Shown: positions 1 to 7,718 of the stretch, piece by piece
Numbering within the stretch: position 1 is the first letter of the stretch
Layout: the number at the start of each line of letters is the position of its first letter
Source: Prevotella sp. UBA2754
GTDB taxonomy: Bacteria; Bacteroidota; Bacteroidia; Bacteroidales; Bacteroidaceae
DNA: 64,000 nt
Assembly (NCBI GenBank): GCA_002353295.1
Contig: DEJG01000019.1
Coordinates: forward strand, 133,225 to 197,224
Reading direction: 5' to 3'
Program-made: the position numbers and the translations under genes
The notes under the pieces: generated by a model
Told to the model about the DNA's origin: nothing
Database searches by the model: none
What the model saw: the letters and a program-made list of their open reading frames with translations, nothing else

Positions 1-1880
1 CTGCTTGGCGGTTGGTTAGCAACAATAATATTGTTGCATACAAGACAGAATATGGCACAGTTGAGATACAGAAATATCCTTGGCGCATTGTGCTGAAGGA
101 TAAGAACGGGAAAATCATGACGCAGACCCGTCACCTCATTGATAATGACTCCTCACAGGTAAAGTTGCTTCCCTTCTCATTTATCAAGCGTGGTTCCGAT
201 AATTCGCGCAGCATCAATCCCGTGTTGACCATTGCTCCAGGTGAACGCATCTATGGTTGTGGTGAATCCTTCGGAGCATTGAATAAAGTGGGACAGAAAG
301 TTCAAATCATGGTGACTGACCCTCAGGGACCTGAGACAGACGGACAGTACAAGCCCGTGCCGTTCTTCTTCTCGAACCGTGGCTATGGTGTATTCCTGCA
401 TACCTCAGCCCCCATTACCGCCGATTTCGGCGCATCTTATATCGGAGCAGATAGGTTGTTCATGGCTGATGAGCAGTTGGATATGTTTGTTTTCTTTGGA
501 GAACCAAAAGATATTCTTAACGAATATACCAACATCACGGGCAAGTCGCCTATGTTACCTTTATGGACCTTTGGAACATGGATGAGTCGTATCACCTATT
601 TTTCGCAGGAGGAAGGATTGGAGATAGCCAAGCAACTGCGTCAGCACAAGATTCCAAGTGATGTCATTCATTTCGATACAGGATGGTTCGGTGTTGACTG
701 GCAGTGCGACTACGAGTTTGCCAAGGATCGTTTCAAGAATCCCAAGGGCATGCTCGACCAGATGAAGCGCGACGGCTTCCACACCTGTCTGTGGCAGTTG
801 CCTTACTTCACTCCCAAGAACCGTTTCTTCCGTGAGATCGTTGACGGAGGTATGGCTGTTAAGAATGCAGCCGGCAGTCTGCCCTACGAGGATGCAGTAC
901 TCGACTTCACCAACCCGAAGACCGTCAGTTGGTATCAGTCGAAGATTGAAGGACTCATGAAGTTAGGCGTTGCCACCATCAAGTGCGACTTTGGTGAGGC
1001 TGCACCTTATGATGGTTTCTATCACAATGGACGTGGTGGTCTCTATGAGCATAATCTTTATCCTGTTCGTTATAATAAAGCTTTATGGGAACAAGTAGAG
1101 CGCTCGCATCCAGGCGAGGGCGTCATCTGGGCTCGCAGTGCATGGGCAGGTTCACAGCGTTATGCCCTCCATTGGGGAGGCGATGCAGCCACCACTAATA
1201 CGGGTATGCTGGGCGACCTCCGTGGCGGGTTGTCATTCGGACTCAGCGGTTTCTCCTTCTGGAGTCATGATATGGGTGGTTTTGTGACGGCATCTCCAGA
1301 AGATATTTATCGCCGTTGGCTGCCCTTTGGCTTCCTGTCAAGTCATACGCGTGCTCATGGAGCACCTCCCACCGAACCTTGGCTTATCAGCGAGAGCTTC
1401 ACGAAGGCTTTCCGTCAGGCTGCCGAGATGAAGTATAAATTGATGCCTTACGTTTATGCACAAGCTAAGGATTGTACGGAACGAGGACTGCCGATGGTAC
1501 GTGCACTGTTGGTGGAATTCCCAGAAGATCCAGGTGCTTGGCTTGTAGAGGATGAGTATATGTTTGGTTCACAGATACTCGTTGCTCCTTTGCTAGAGTC
1601 TGGTGATAGCCGTACTGTCTACTTACCACGCGGCAAATGGATTGACTATCAGAGTGGAAAAGTTTATGAAGGTGGTTACCAAACCGTCAAAGTGGGAGAG
1701 ATTCCTGCTGTGATTTTGGTTCGTGACGGCTCATTGATTCCTCATGCACCTCTTGCTCAGCGTACAGACCAGATTCAGTGGGACAAGGTTGAGATGAAAG
1801 TGTATAAGGCTGATGCAAAGACATGCACGGGATTACTCTACAAACCTGGTGACAGTCAGTTACAGACGATTACAAACTAA
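1..1880 (+). CDS. GH31 alpha-xylosidase/alpha-glucosidase, 5' end outside window
   Basis: Glycoside hydrolase family 31 enzyme, probably releasing alpha-linked xylose or glucose from plant oligosaccharides. The nucleophile motif KCDFGE (Asp codon at 987) and the acid/base region WGGDAATT (Asp codon at 1182) are clear, with family signatures TFGTWMSR and SFWSHDMGGF. The KxDFGE form and overall pattern are closer to YicI-type alpha-xylosidases than to maltases. The reading frame is open to base 1 and the first possible start is a TTG at 12, so the gene almost certainly begins upstream; about 622 residues are visible, and part of the N-terminal beta-sandwich domain is missing. It ends 5 bases before the sensor kinase gene, suggesting co-transcription. 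The exact substrate cannot be read from sequence. Confidence 0.88.
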   Translation, partial: AWRLVSNNNIVAYKTEYGTVEIQKYPWRIVLKDKNGKIMTQTRHLIDNDSSQVKLLPFSFIKRGSDNSRSINPVLTIAPGERIYGCGESFGALNKVGQKVQIMVTDPQGPETDGQYKPVPFFFSNRGYGVFLHTSAPITADFGASYIGADRLFMADEQLDMFVFFGEPKDILNEYTNITGKSPMLPLWTFGTWMSRITYFSQEEGLEIAKQLRQHKIPSDVIHFDTGWFGVDWQCDYEFAKDRFKNPKGMLDQMKRDGFHTCLWQLPYFTPKNRFFREIVDGGMAVKNAAGSLPYEDAVLDFTNPKTVSWYQSKIEGLMKLGVATIKCDFGEAAPYDGFYHNGRGGLYEHNLYPVRYNKALWEQVERSHPGEGVIWARSAWAGSQRYALHWGGDAATTNTGMLGDLRGGLSFGLSGFSFWSHDMGGFVTASPEDIYRRWLPFGFLSSHTRAHGAPPTEPWLISESFTKAFRQAAEMKYKLMPYVYAQAKDCTERGLPMVRALLVEFPEDPGAWLVEDEYMFGSQILVAPLLESGDSRTVYLPRGKWIDYQSGKVYEGGYQTVKVGEIPAVILVRDGSLIPHAPLAQRTDQIQWDKVEMKVYKADAKTCTGLLYKPGDSQLQTITN

Positions 1881-1885
1881 TATTC

Positions 1886-3757
1886 ATGCATCGAATTATC
1901 CTTATTCTCTTGGCTTTGTCGTTGACAGCCTCTGTCATGGGTGCTGACGAATCTCTGATTCGAGAGGCAGACCAGCGTCGTAATCGTATAAGTAATCTGT
2001 ATAACTACGATAAGAACGACTCACTCATCATGTTAGTTCCGGAGGACCTTGCCTTCTTTAAAGGGCATGGCTTGTGGAACTACTATTATGATACGTGGTT
2101 ATTGCTGGTGAACACCTATGTGTTCAGTGGAAAGGTCAATACGGGGTTGCAAGAGGTAAAGCGGATGCATCAGGATGCCACAGACCGTGATGATAAATAC
2201 GGACTCGCCCTTGCCGACTATGCAATGGGTATTGCCTATCTGAACATGGGATATACGGACGAGGCTATCGCCAGTTATCGGCAGAGCCTGAGACTTATCA
2301 AGGAACTGAATGAGTCTCCGTCATGTACCAGTGATATCTTCTCTTACTATTGTGATGCTTTGGTAGATAAGAAAAGCTATGAGGAGATGAAGGTGGTCAC
2401 TAAGCAATGGAAAAAGTATCTGATGGATGAAGAAAACAAGAGAAATAGGGGTGATGCATCGAGTTACAAAGTATGGTATGCCTACTATTTTCTCTCCTGT
2501 TCCGAGATGCACCTGGGTCTGGAAATGCTGGATGAGGCGGAGCAGGATATCAAGGAGGTGGAGAAACGCTCTGACGGAAGTGGCGACTTCATTCCGATGG
2601 CGGTACTGCATGCCTATGCCCAGCTTTACCTGCAGCGTAAGGATTATGCTAAGGCGTATGACTATAGTACCCGTTATTACAATCAGATAATGAACCATGG
2701 AGATATCTCTTCTATCATCATAGCCCAGGAACAGCGTGCGGAAATTTTTCAGGGAATGGGGCGTTATGAGGAAGCAGCGCAGATGTATAAGAGTGTGTAT
2801 GTGGGAACGGACTCACTATATAAGAGAGATGCCCGTACACAGATTAATGAATTGAACACGCTGTTTCGCGTCAGTGAGATGGAGATGGAGCACCAGCTGG
2901 AGCGCAGCAGAACATTCCTGTTCACTGCCATTGTCATTGCGATAGCCCTTGCCCTGCTGGTAGGCTATTGGTATTGGATGAACCATCGTCTCCGCAGGAA
3001 GAATGTAGAACTGGCTGCGATGGGCAAGGCCTTGGAAGAGAAAAATGAGGAATTGAGTATCGCTCTTGACCGTGCTGGTGAGGCTGACCGTATGAAGACG
3101 GATTTTATCCAGAATATGTCTCATGAGATACGAACCCCGTTGAATATCCTCTCTGGTTTCTCCCAGATGATGGCGAATCCGGACGCCGATCTTCCGGAAG
3201 AGGTGAGGAAGGAGGCGAGTATGCAGATTCAGGAGAATACAAACCGCATCACAGAGCTCATCAATAAGTTATTGACGCTTTCAGAGACCAGTAGTCGTAC
3301 GCATATCGACCGGACAGATATTGTCAGTGTCAATCAGCTATGTGCTAACGCCATCACCCATAGTGGTATTTCAGAGAAAAGTGACTATCACTTTGATTTT
3401 ATCACGAGTGTTGATGATACGTTGATGATAAAAACATCTGAGCAGAACGTGGTGCTTGCACTTTCTCATTTGCTTGACAATGCTGTGAAGTTCACGCCGG
3501 CAGGTGGTTCCATTCGTATGTCTTGTGTCCTAGAGGGTGTTTTTGTAAAGATGGTAGTGGAGGATACAGGTTGTGGCGTTCCCTCTGATAAAGCAGAGGA
3601 GATCTTCGGTGAGTTCGTCCAGTTGGATGAGTTCAAGGACGGTGTGGGTATAGGACTTTCTTTGAGTCGTAATGTGGCTCGCCGCCTCGGTGGTGACATT
3701 ACCCTCGATACCCGTTACACGGAGGGTGCCCGTTTTGTCTTCACATTACCTGTTTAA
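1886..3757 (+). CDS. TPR-containing membrane sensor histidine kinase
   Basis: A 623-residue membrane histidine kinase. Order: signal peptide (1-20), periplasmic tetratricopeptide-like helical repeats (about 25-340), one transmembrane helix (about 343-365), coiled coil, HisKA dimerisation domain with H-box NMSHEIRTPLN (phospho-acceptor His413), then an HATPase domain with N-box DNAVKFT, G1 box DTGCGVP and G2 box GVGIGLSL. There is no receiver domain or output DNA-binding domain, so it needs a separate response regulator, and none is adjacent. TPR sensors of this type are common in Bacteroidota and often sit near carbohydrate genes; here it follows a GH31 gene by 5 bases, which suggests but does not prove that it senses a related sugar or cell state. 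Confidence 0.87.
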   Translation: MHRIILILLALSLTASVMGADESLIREADQRRNRISNLYNYDKNDSLIMLVPEDLAFFKGHGLWNYYYDTWLLLVNTYVFSGKVNTGLQEVKRMHQDATDRDDKYGLALADYAMGIAYLNMGYTDEAIASYRQSLRLIKELNESPSCTSDIFSYYCDALVDKKSYEEMKVVTKQWKKYLMDEENKRNRGDASSYKVWYAYYFLSCSEMHLGLEMLDEAEQDIKEVEKRSDGSGDFIPMAVLHAYAQLYLQRKDYAKAYDYSTRYYNQIMNHGDISSIIIAQEQRAEIFQGMGRYEEAAQMYKSVYVGTDSLYKRDARTQINELNTLFRVSEMEMEHQLERSRTFLFTAIVIAIALALLVGYWYWMNHRLRRKNVELAAMGKALEEKNEELSIALDRAGEADRMKTDFIQNMSHEIRTPLNILSGFSQMMANPDADLPEEVRKEASMQIQENTNRITELINKLLTLSETSSRTHIDRTDIVSVNQLCANAITHSGISEKSDYHFDFITSVDDTLMIKTSEQNVVLALSHLLDNAVKFTPAGGSIRMSCVLEGVFVKMVVEDTGCGVPSDKAEEIFGEFVQLDEFKDGVGIGLSLSRNVARRLGGDITLDTRYTEGARFVFTLPV

Positions 3758-3764
3758 TCAAAAT

Positions 3765-3800
3765 AATAAAGGGATGCACTACTAAGTGTATCCCTTTATT
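3765..3800. terminator. Bidirectional intrinsic terminator
   Basis: A 16-bp stem (3765-3780 with 3785-3800, one G-T mismatch) with a 4-base loop. A-rich and T-rich flanks give a U-tract in both directions. It lies between the convergent histidine kinase and symporter genes and can serve both. Confidence 0.88.
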
Positions 3801-3805
3801 GTATT

Positions 3806-5329
3806 TTATTGGTAGCATTCGAAGATGTTGTCTACTTTCTTTTGCTCCATCTTTTTAGTAAGCAGACTTACTAACCATACCACGGGGAATCCGCCTACCA
3901 TGGCGATAGCACCGCAGTTAATAGGATTGATGGGATTACCCAGCAGCATGTTGACAACGGTGATGCCCACGCCCCAGATGAAGCAAGCCCATACACTTGC
4001 CGTGGTAACCCCACGCCAGTAGAGTCCTAGCATGAAGGGGGCGAGGAAGGCACCGGCAAGAGCACCCCATGAGATACCCATCAGTTGGGCGATGAAGGTG
4101 GGAGGATTGAGTGCTATCATAAGCGATATAACGATGAAGAATACGATCAACACACGCATTACTACTACCTTACGGCGTTCTATTCGCTCAGCCACGACAT
4201 CATCGATGGTTCCTTCCTCCACCTCACCGGGAGCCGCTTTCTTGTCACGGTAGATGAGGTCGAGGGTCATCGTACTGGACGAGGTGAGCACCAGAGAGGC
4301 AAGGGTCGACATGGAGGCGGAGAGCACCAGTAATACCACCAGTGCGATAATCACGTCGGGTAATGTCACCAGCATAGAGGGGACGATAGAGTCGAATGCC
4401 AGTTTCCCATTAGGCAAAACGGGAGGCATGCCGAACAAGCGACCGAAGCCACCGAGGAAGTAACAGCCACCAGCTACGATAAACGCAAAAATGGTAGAGA
4501 TGATGGTGCCGCGCTTGATGGCACTTTCATCGGTGATGGAATAGAACTTACCCACCATCTGTGGAAGTCCCCATGTGCCAAGGGAGGTGAGAATGACGAC
4601 ACCCAGCAGGTTCCAAGGGTCAGGACCGAACCAGTCGGCGAAGCCACCATTCACAGAAGGGTTGCTGTCTGAAGGCAGTACAGCCATTTTCTCTACGGCA
4701 GCCGTCAGTCCACCCTGTGTGTTCAGCACGGCAGCGATGACGATGACAATACCGAAGAGCATGATGACACCTTGTATGAAGTCGTTCATCGCCGTTGCCT
4801 TATAACCTCCGAGGATGACATAGACAGCAGTGAGGATAGCCATGATTACCACGCAATACTCGTATGGAATACCAAACCCCATCTCGAAGAGAGTGGAGAT
4901 GCCTTTATAGACACCTGCGGTATAAGGAATCAGGAAGACGAAAGCGATGACGGAAGCCACTACGCGCAGTCCCTGACTGTCAAAACGTGTTCCGAAGAAG
5001 TCTGGCATGGTACGGCTCTCAATATGCTGTGTCATCAGTTTCGTGCGACGACCTAGCAGAATCCAAGCCAGCAAGGAGCCGATGACGGCATTGCCTATGC
5101 CAATCCATGTCGCCGACATACCATATTTCCAGCCAAATTGTCCGGCGTAGCCCACGAAGACCACTGCGGAGAAATAACTCGTGCCATACGCAAAGGCTGT
5201 CAACCAAGGGCCTACGGCACGACCGCCCAGAACGAAACCATCCACACTGCTTGCCTGTTTGCGAGAGTAGACACCCACACCTATCATCACGGCAAAGAAG
5301 ATGATAGTCAAAAGTATTTTGATAATCAT
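3806..5329 (-). CDS. Sodium:solute symporter (SSS family)
   Basis: A 507-residue inner-membrane transporter with about 13 hydrophobic segments, of the PutP/SSS family. The N-terminal pattern GVGVYSRKQASSVDGFVLGG followed by GPWLTAFAYGTSYFSAVVFVG is typical of sodium-coupled solute symporters. Substrate is unknown; proline, sugars and organic acids all occur in this family. Its ATG overlaps the stop of the porin gene (ATGA, 4 bases), so the two are translationally coupled and probably form an outer- and inner-membrane uptake route for one solute. It is the last gene of the leftward operon and is followed by the bidirectional terminator. Confidence 0.9.
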   Translation of the reverse strand: MIIKILLTIIFFAVMIGVGVYSRKQASSVDGFVLGGRAVGPWLTAFAYGTSYFSAVVFVGYAGQFGWKYGMSATWIGIGNAVIGSLLAWILLGRRTKLMTQHIESRTMPDFFGTRFDSQGLRVVASVIAFVFLIPYTAGVYKGISTLFEMGFGIPYEYCVVIMAILTAVYVILGGYKATAMNDFIQGVIMLFGIVIVIAAVLNTQGGLTAAVEKMAVLPSDSNPSVNGGFADWFGPDPWNLLGVVILTSLGTWGLPQMVGKFYSITDESAIKRGTIISTIFAFIVAGGCYFLGGFGRLFGMPPVLPNGKLAFDSIVPSMLVTLPDVIIALVVLLVLSASMSTLASLVLTSSSTMTLDLIYRDKKAAPGEVEEGTIDDVVAERIERRKVVVMRVLIVFFIVISLMIALNPPTFIAQLMGISWGALAGAFLAPFMLGLYWRGVTTASVWACFIWGVGITVVNMLLGNPINPINCGAIAMVGGFPVVWLVSLLTKKMEQKKVDNIFECYQ

Positions 5330-6426
5330 AATGATTTGTTATTTTTCTTTTTGGAATAATCAAGTCTAACCTGCATTTGTGCCATAATTTGGTTACAAGC
5401 ACCATGCGTGAATGCGCCGTTGGTAATATAGGCGCTCTTATATACATATTGTACTTGGAAACGGCATTTCTTAAAGAACCAATACTGTAAACCTGCAATT
5501 ACCTTGTGTTGGTCCATTCCAAGTGATGTGTTGAAATTAAAGAAATCGTAGGAACCTACGAACTCCAATCCCTTATAGAGTGGAATAGAACCAGTCAGAT
5601 AACCGCCACGGCTGGTGGCTGCTCCGTCTTTACCTTCCAGGTATTCACCATGAAGATTAAAACGTTTCGATTTATAATCGAATCCCACAGTCCAGCGGTT
5701 ACGCTTGTAATCATCTCCTGCTTTGATGTCTGGATTGTATAGCGAATTGGCAATTGCGTGTCCGCGTCCAAGTTGACCGGTTGCCACTAAGTTAAGTCCC
5801 TTCATAGGCCGATATTCTAGTCGGGCTATAAAGTCTTTCTCCTTGTTGCCGTCTTTTTTATTAATACCTTGTCCGTTCATGACTTGAGCCTCATAGCGGA
5901 ATTTTCCGTCGTTGGTCTCACCGAAGATAGAGAGACCTAAATCACGTCCGTACTGTACTCCCATCAGCGGATCGCTGCCGCATCCTGTCAGATAGGTTAC
6001 ACCTTCTGAATAGACGTCAATCGCTTCCATAGCTGTTGGGGAGAGAGGGTTTTCGAGCGATACGCCGTTCTTAAATTGTCCAAGGCGAACGGTCAAGACC
6101 TTATTGTTGGTAAACCGATAGTCGGTGTAATACTCTTGTACGACGCTCGAAAAATCGTGCATAAACAAAAACGACCATCTGTCTGTTATTTGGGCATTAG
6201 CCCAGAAAAGAATTCGTTTGAGCTCAAAGGTTCCTTTGTCTTCACCATTCTGATGAGTGTAGTTGAAGCCACCTTGTGCATATCCATGCAATTCAATACG
6301 TTCGGAGGCATCCTTCAACCAGTCAATGACATCCTTCTGCTCATTACGTTGTCCCATGGCCGCAGTACTGCTGAAAGCAGCCAAAGCTACGGCTAATAAA
6401 GCCTCTTTAAAAAATTGTTTTCTCAT
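5326..6426 (-). CDS. OprO/OprP-like outer-membrane porin
   Basis: A 366-residue exported protein with signal peptide (1-25, cleavage after AAMG-Q). The rest shows alternating beta-barrel strands, including LHGYAQGGFNYTHQ, LKRILFWANAQITDRWSFLF and the strand/loop pattern VRLGQFKNGVSLENPLSPTA, which is characteristic of phosphate-selective porin O/P family proteins. In Bacteroidota these porins carry many solutes, so phosphate should not be assumed. The stop overlaps the symporter start and the gene lies 43 bases after the hydrolase gene, giving a three-gene operon. Divergence from a pectate lyase suggests, without proof, uptake of pectin breakdown products. Confidence 0.8.
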   Translation of the reverse strand: MRKQFFKEALLAVALAAFSSTAAMGQRNEQKDVIDWLKDASERIELHGYAQGGFNYTHQNGEDKGTFELKRILFWANAQITDRWSFLFMHDFSSVVQEYYTDYRFTNNKVLTVRLGQFKNGVSLENPLSPTAMEAIDVYSEGVTYLTGCGSDPLMGVQYGRDLGLSIFGETNDGKFRYEAQVMNGQGINKKDGNKEKDFIARLEYRPMKGLNLVATGQLGRGHAIANSLYNPDIKAGDDYKRNRWTVGFDYKSKRFNLHGEYLEGKDGAATSRGGYLTGSIPLYKGLEFVGSYDFFNFNTSLGMDQHKVIAGLQYWFFKKCRFQVQYVYKSAYITNGAFTHGACNQIMAQMQVRLDYSKKKNNKSL

Positions 6427-6469
6427 TTTAGTTTAATTTTTAATTGGTAAATATTCGATAAATCGATGT

Positions 6470-7201
6470 TTATTTGTATTTCCTGATTCGTACGTCAATG
6501 CCACTGCCTGCCAGCAACATCGTTACCTTACGGATTGGAGTGTCGCTATAGTGATAGGGGAACAAAACCTTTGGCTTTATTACCTTGGCGGCCTTTACCA
6601 ACTGTTCGGGTGTCATGGTGTATGGTTGGTTGCAGGGTAGGAAAGCGATATCAATATCTTTCAGATTAGCCATTTCTGGGATATCTTCAGTGTCTCCTGC
6701 TACATAGATACGCAAATCTTCGATGGTGAGAATATAGCCGTTATCACGTCCTTTAGGATGGTATTTCTCACGTCCAGGTGTTGTGTTATAGGCTGGTACA
6801 GCCTCAACGGTTATTTGGTCGCATACTTCTGTTTTGTCACCATTGGCCATTGCATAGCCGCTGCCCCATTGTGCGTATACATTATTATTAGTATATATCA
6901 CTGTGAAATTCCTCCGCAGTTCAGTTAGTGCCATCGAGTCGAAATGGTCAAAGTGTTCATGCGTTACGAAGATGTAGTTGGCTTTAGGCCATGAGGTAAA
7001 GTCTGTCTGTGGTTCCATACGTGTCACGGGATCGAAATAAATCACCTTCCCGTCATATTCCACCATGATACTGGCATGTTTGATGCATGTGAACTTAACT
7101 GTTTTCCCAGATGTTGTTGTAAACACATCTGTCTCATGTTGTTGTGCCCAGCATCCAATGGTCAGGCACATGGTCAATAATATAAAGCTCAGTCTTTTCA
7201 T
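6470..7201 (-). CDS. Exported metallo-beta-lactamase-fold hydrolase (UlaG-like)
   Basis: A 243-residue MBL-fold metalloenzyme of the beta-lactamase-superfamily-2 (UPF0173/UlaG-like) type. It has an N-terminal signal peptide (about 1-19, ending WAQQ), the metal-binding motif THEHFDHFD, the second ligand region VAGDTEDIPEM and a late conserved LFPYHYSDTP. The family is usually cytoplasmic, so a signal peptide points to a periplasmic role. The substrate is unknown; lactones or phosphodiesters are candidates. It is the first gene of the leftward operon with the porin and symporter, starting 31 bases downstream of a TACCTTTG -7 box. Confidence 0.82.
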   Translation of the reverse strand: MKRLSFILLTMCLTIGCWAQQHETDVFTTTSGKTVKFTCIKHASIMVEYDGKVIYFDPVTRMEPQTDFTSWPKANYIFVTHEHFDHFDSMALTELRRNFTVIYTNNNVYAQWGSGYAMANGDKTEVCDQITVEAVPAYNTTPGREKYHPKGRDNGYILTIEDLRIYVAGDTEDIPEMANLKDIDIAFLPCNQPYTMTPEQLVKAAKVIKPKVLFPYHYSDTPIRKVTMLLAGSGIDVRIRKYK

Positions 7202-7231
7202 AAGTATTCAAACGTTTTTATTATTCGGCCT

Positions 7232-7239
7232 CAAAGGTA
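7232..7239 (-). promoter_or_regulatory. -7 promoter box of the hydrolase-porin-symporter operon
   Basis: Read on the minus strand this is TACCTTTG, a match to the Bacteroidota -7 element TAnnTTTG, about 31 bases before the start codon at 7201. The -33 region falls in or next to the 7258-7269 palindrome. Confidence 0.7.
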
Positions 7240-7257
7240 CAAATAAATCTGTAAACT

Positions 7258-7269
7258 GTAAACGTTTAC
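7258..7269. promoter_or_regulatory. LacI-type palindromic operator candidate
   Basis: Perfect 12-bp palindrome GTAAACGTTTAC with the central CG typical of LacI/GalR-family operators. It lies between the divergent hydrolase operon and pectate lyase genes, just upstream of the leftward -7 box and so over its -33 region. No LacI-family gene is in the window. Confidence 0.5.
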
Positions 7270-7283
7270 GCAAGAAAAATAGT

Positions 7284-7297
7284 ATAATTCGAATTAT
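7284..7297. promoter_or_regulatory. 14-bp perfect palindrome upstream of pectate lyase promoter
   Basis: ATAATTCGAATTAT is a perfect palindrome ending 17 bases before the TACTTTTG -7 box at 7315-7322, so a protein bound here would cover the -33 region of the rightward promoter. AT-rich palindromes can occur by chance. Confidence 0.35.
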
Positions 7298-7314
7298 TTC
7301 ATGCATTTTATTCG

Positions 7315-7322
7315 TACTTTTG
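7315..7322 (+). promoter_or_regulatory. -7 promoter box of the pectate lyase operon
   Basis: TACTTTTG fits TAnnTTTG and lies 28 bases before the start of the 116-residue protein gene. No good TTTG -33 element is present at the usual spacing, which is compatible with an activator- or repressor-controlled promoter. Confidence 0.65.
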
Positions 7323-7350
7323 CACCCAGTAAAGTAACTAAAACCAATAG

Positions 7351-7701
7351 ATGATGAGTAAATTTTTACTTTTTTGTGGAATGTGCATGTTGCCGATGAT
7401 AGCAGTTGCAAATGGAACAGAACCAGAAAAAGTTCAGGCCAGCGAACTTCAAAAGATTACATTTGAAGGTGACAATGTAATTTTGCATTTCAAGGATGGT
7501 TCAAAGGCAGATTTAGTGAAGGACATGACAGAAATTGTCATCGACTTCAGTAATCCTACGAATATTGAAACATTACGTCAGATAGAGTCTCTTAAAGGAC
7601 AATCCGTTTACAATCTCCAAGGTCAGCAGATAGGCCAAGGTGTAGAAGGTTTGAAGAAGGGGCTTTATATCATTGGTGGCAAGAAGGTGATTATTAAATA
7701 A
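7351..7701 (+). CDS. Small secreted protein with C-terminal sorting-like tail
   Basis: A 116-residue exported protein: signal peptide (about 1-21), a short beta module (LQKITFEGDNVILHFKDGS) and a C-terminal tail VYNLQGQQIGQG...GLYIIGGKKVIIK. That tail resembles the short terminal domain on many secreted Prevotella proteins and may be a type IX secretion signal. The beta module resembles a stretch in the downstream pectate lyase (SLQSIDFDDNKVKVVYD), so the two proteins share a part. ATG at 7351 or 7354 could be the start. Its stop precedes the lyase start by 17 bases, so they are likely co-transcribed. No enzymatic motif is visible. Confidence 0.72.
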   Translation: MMSKFLLFCGMCMLPMIAVANGTEPEKVQASELQKITFEGDNVILHFKDGSKADLVKDMTEIVIDFSNPTNIETLRQIESLKGQSVYNLQGQQIGQGVEGLKKGLYIIGGKKVIIK

Positions 7702-7718
7702 TGAGAGGAAAACACGCT

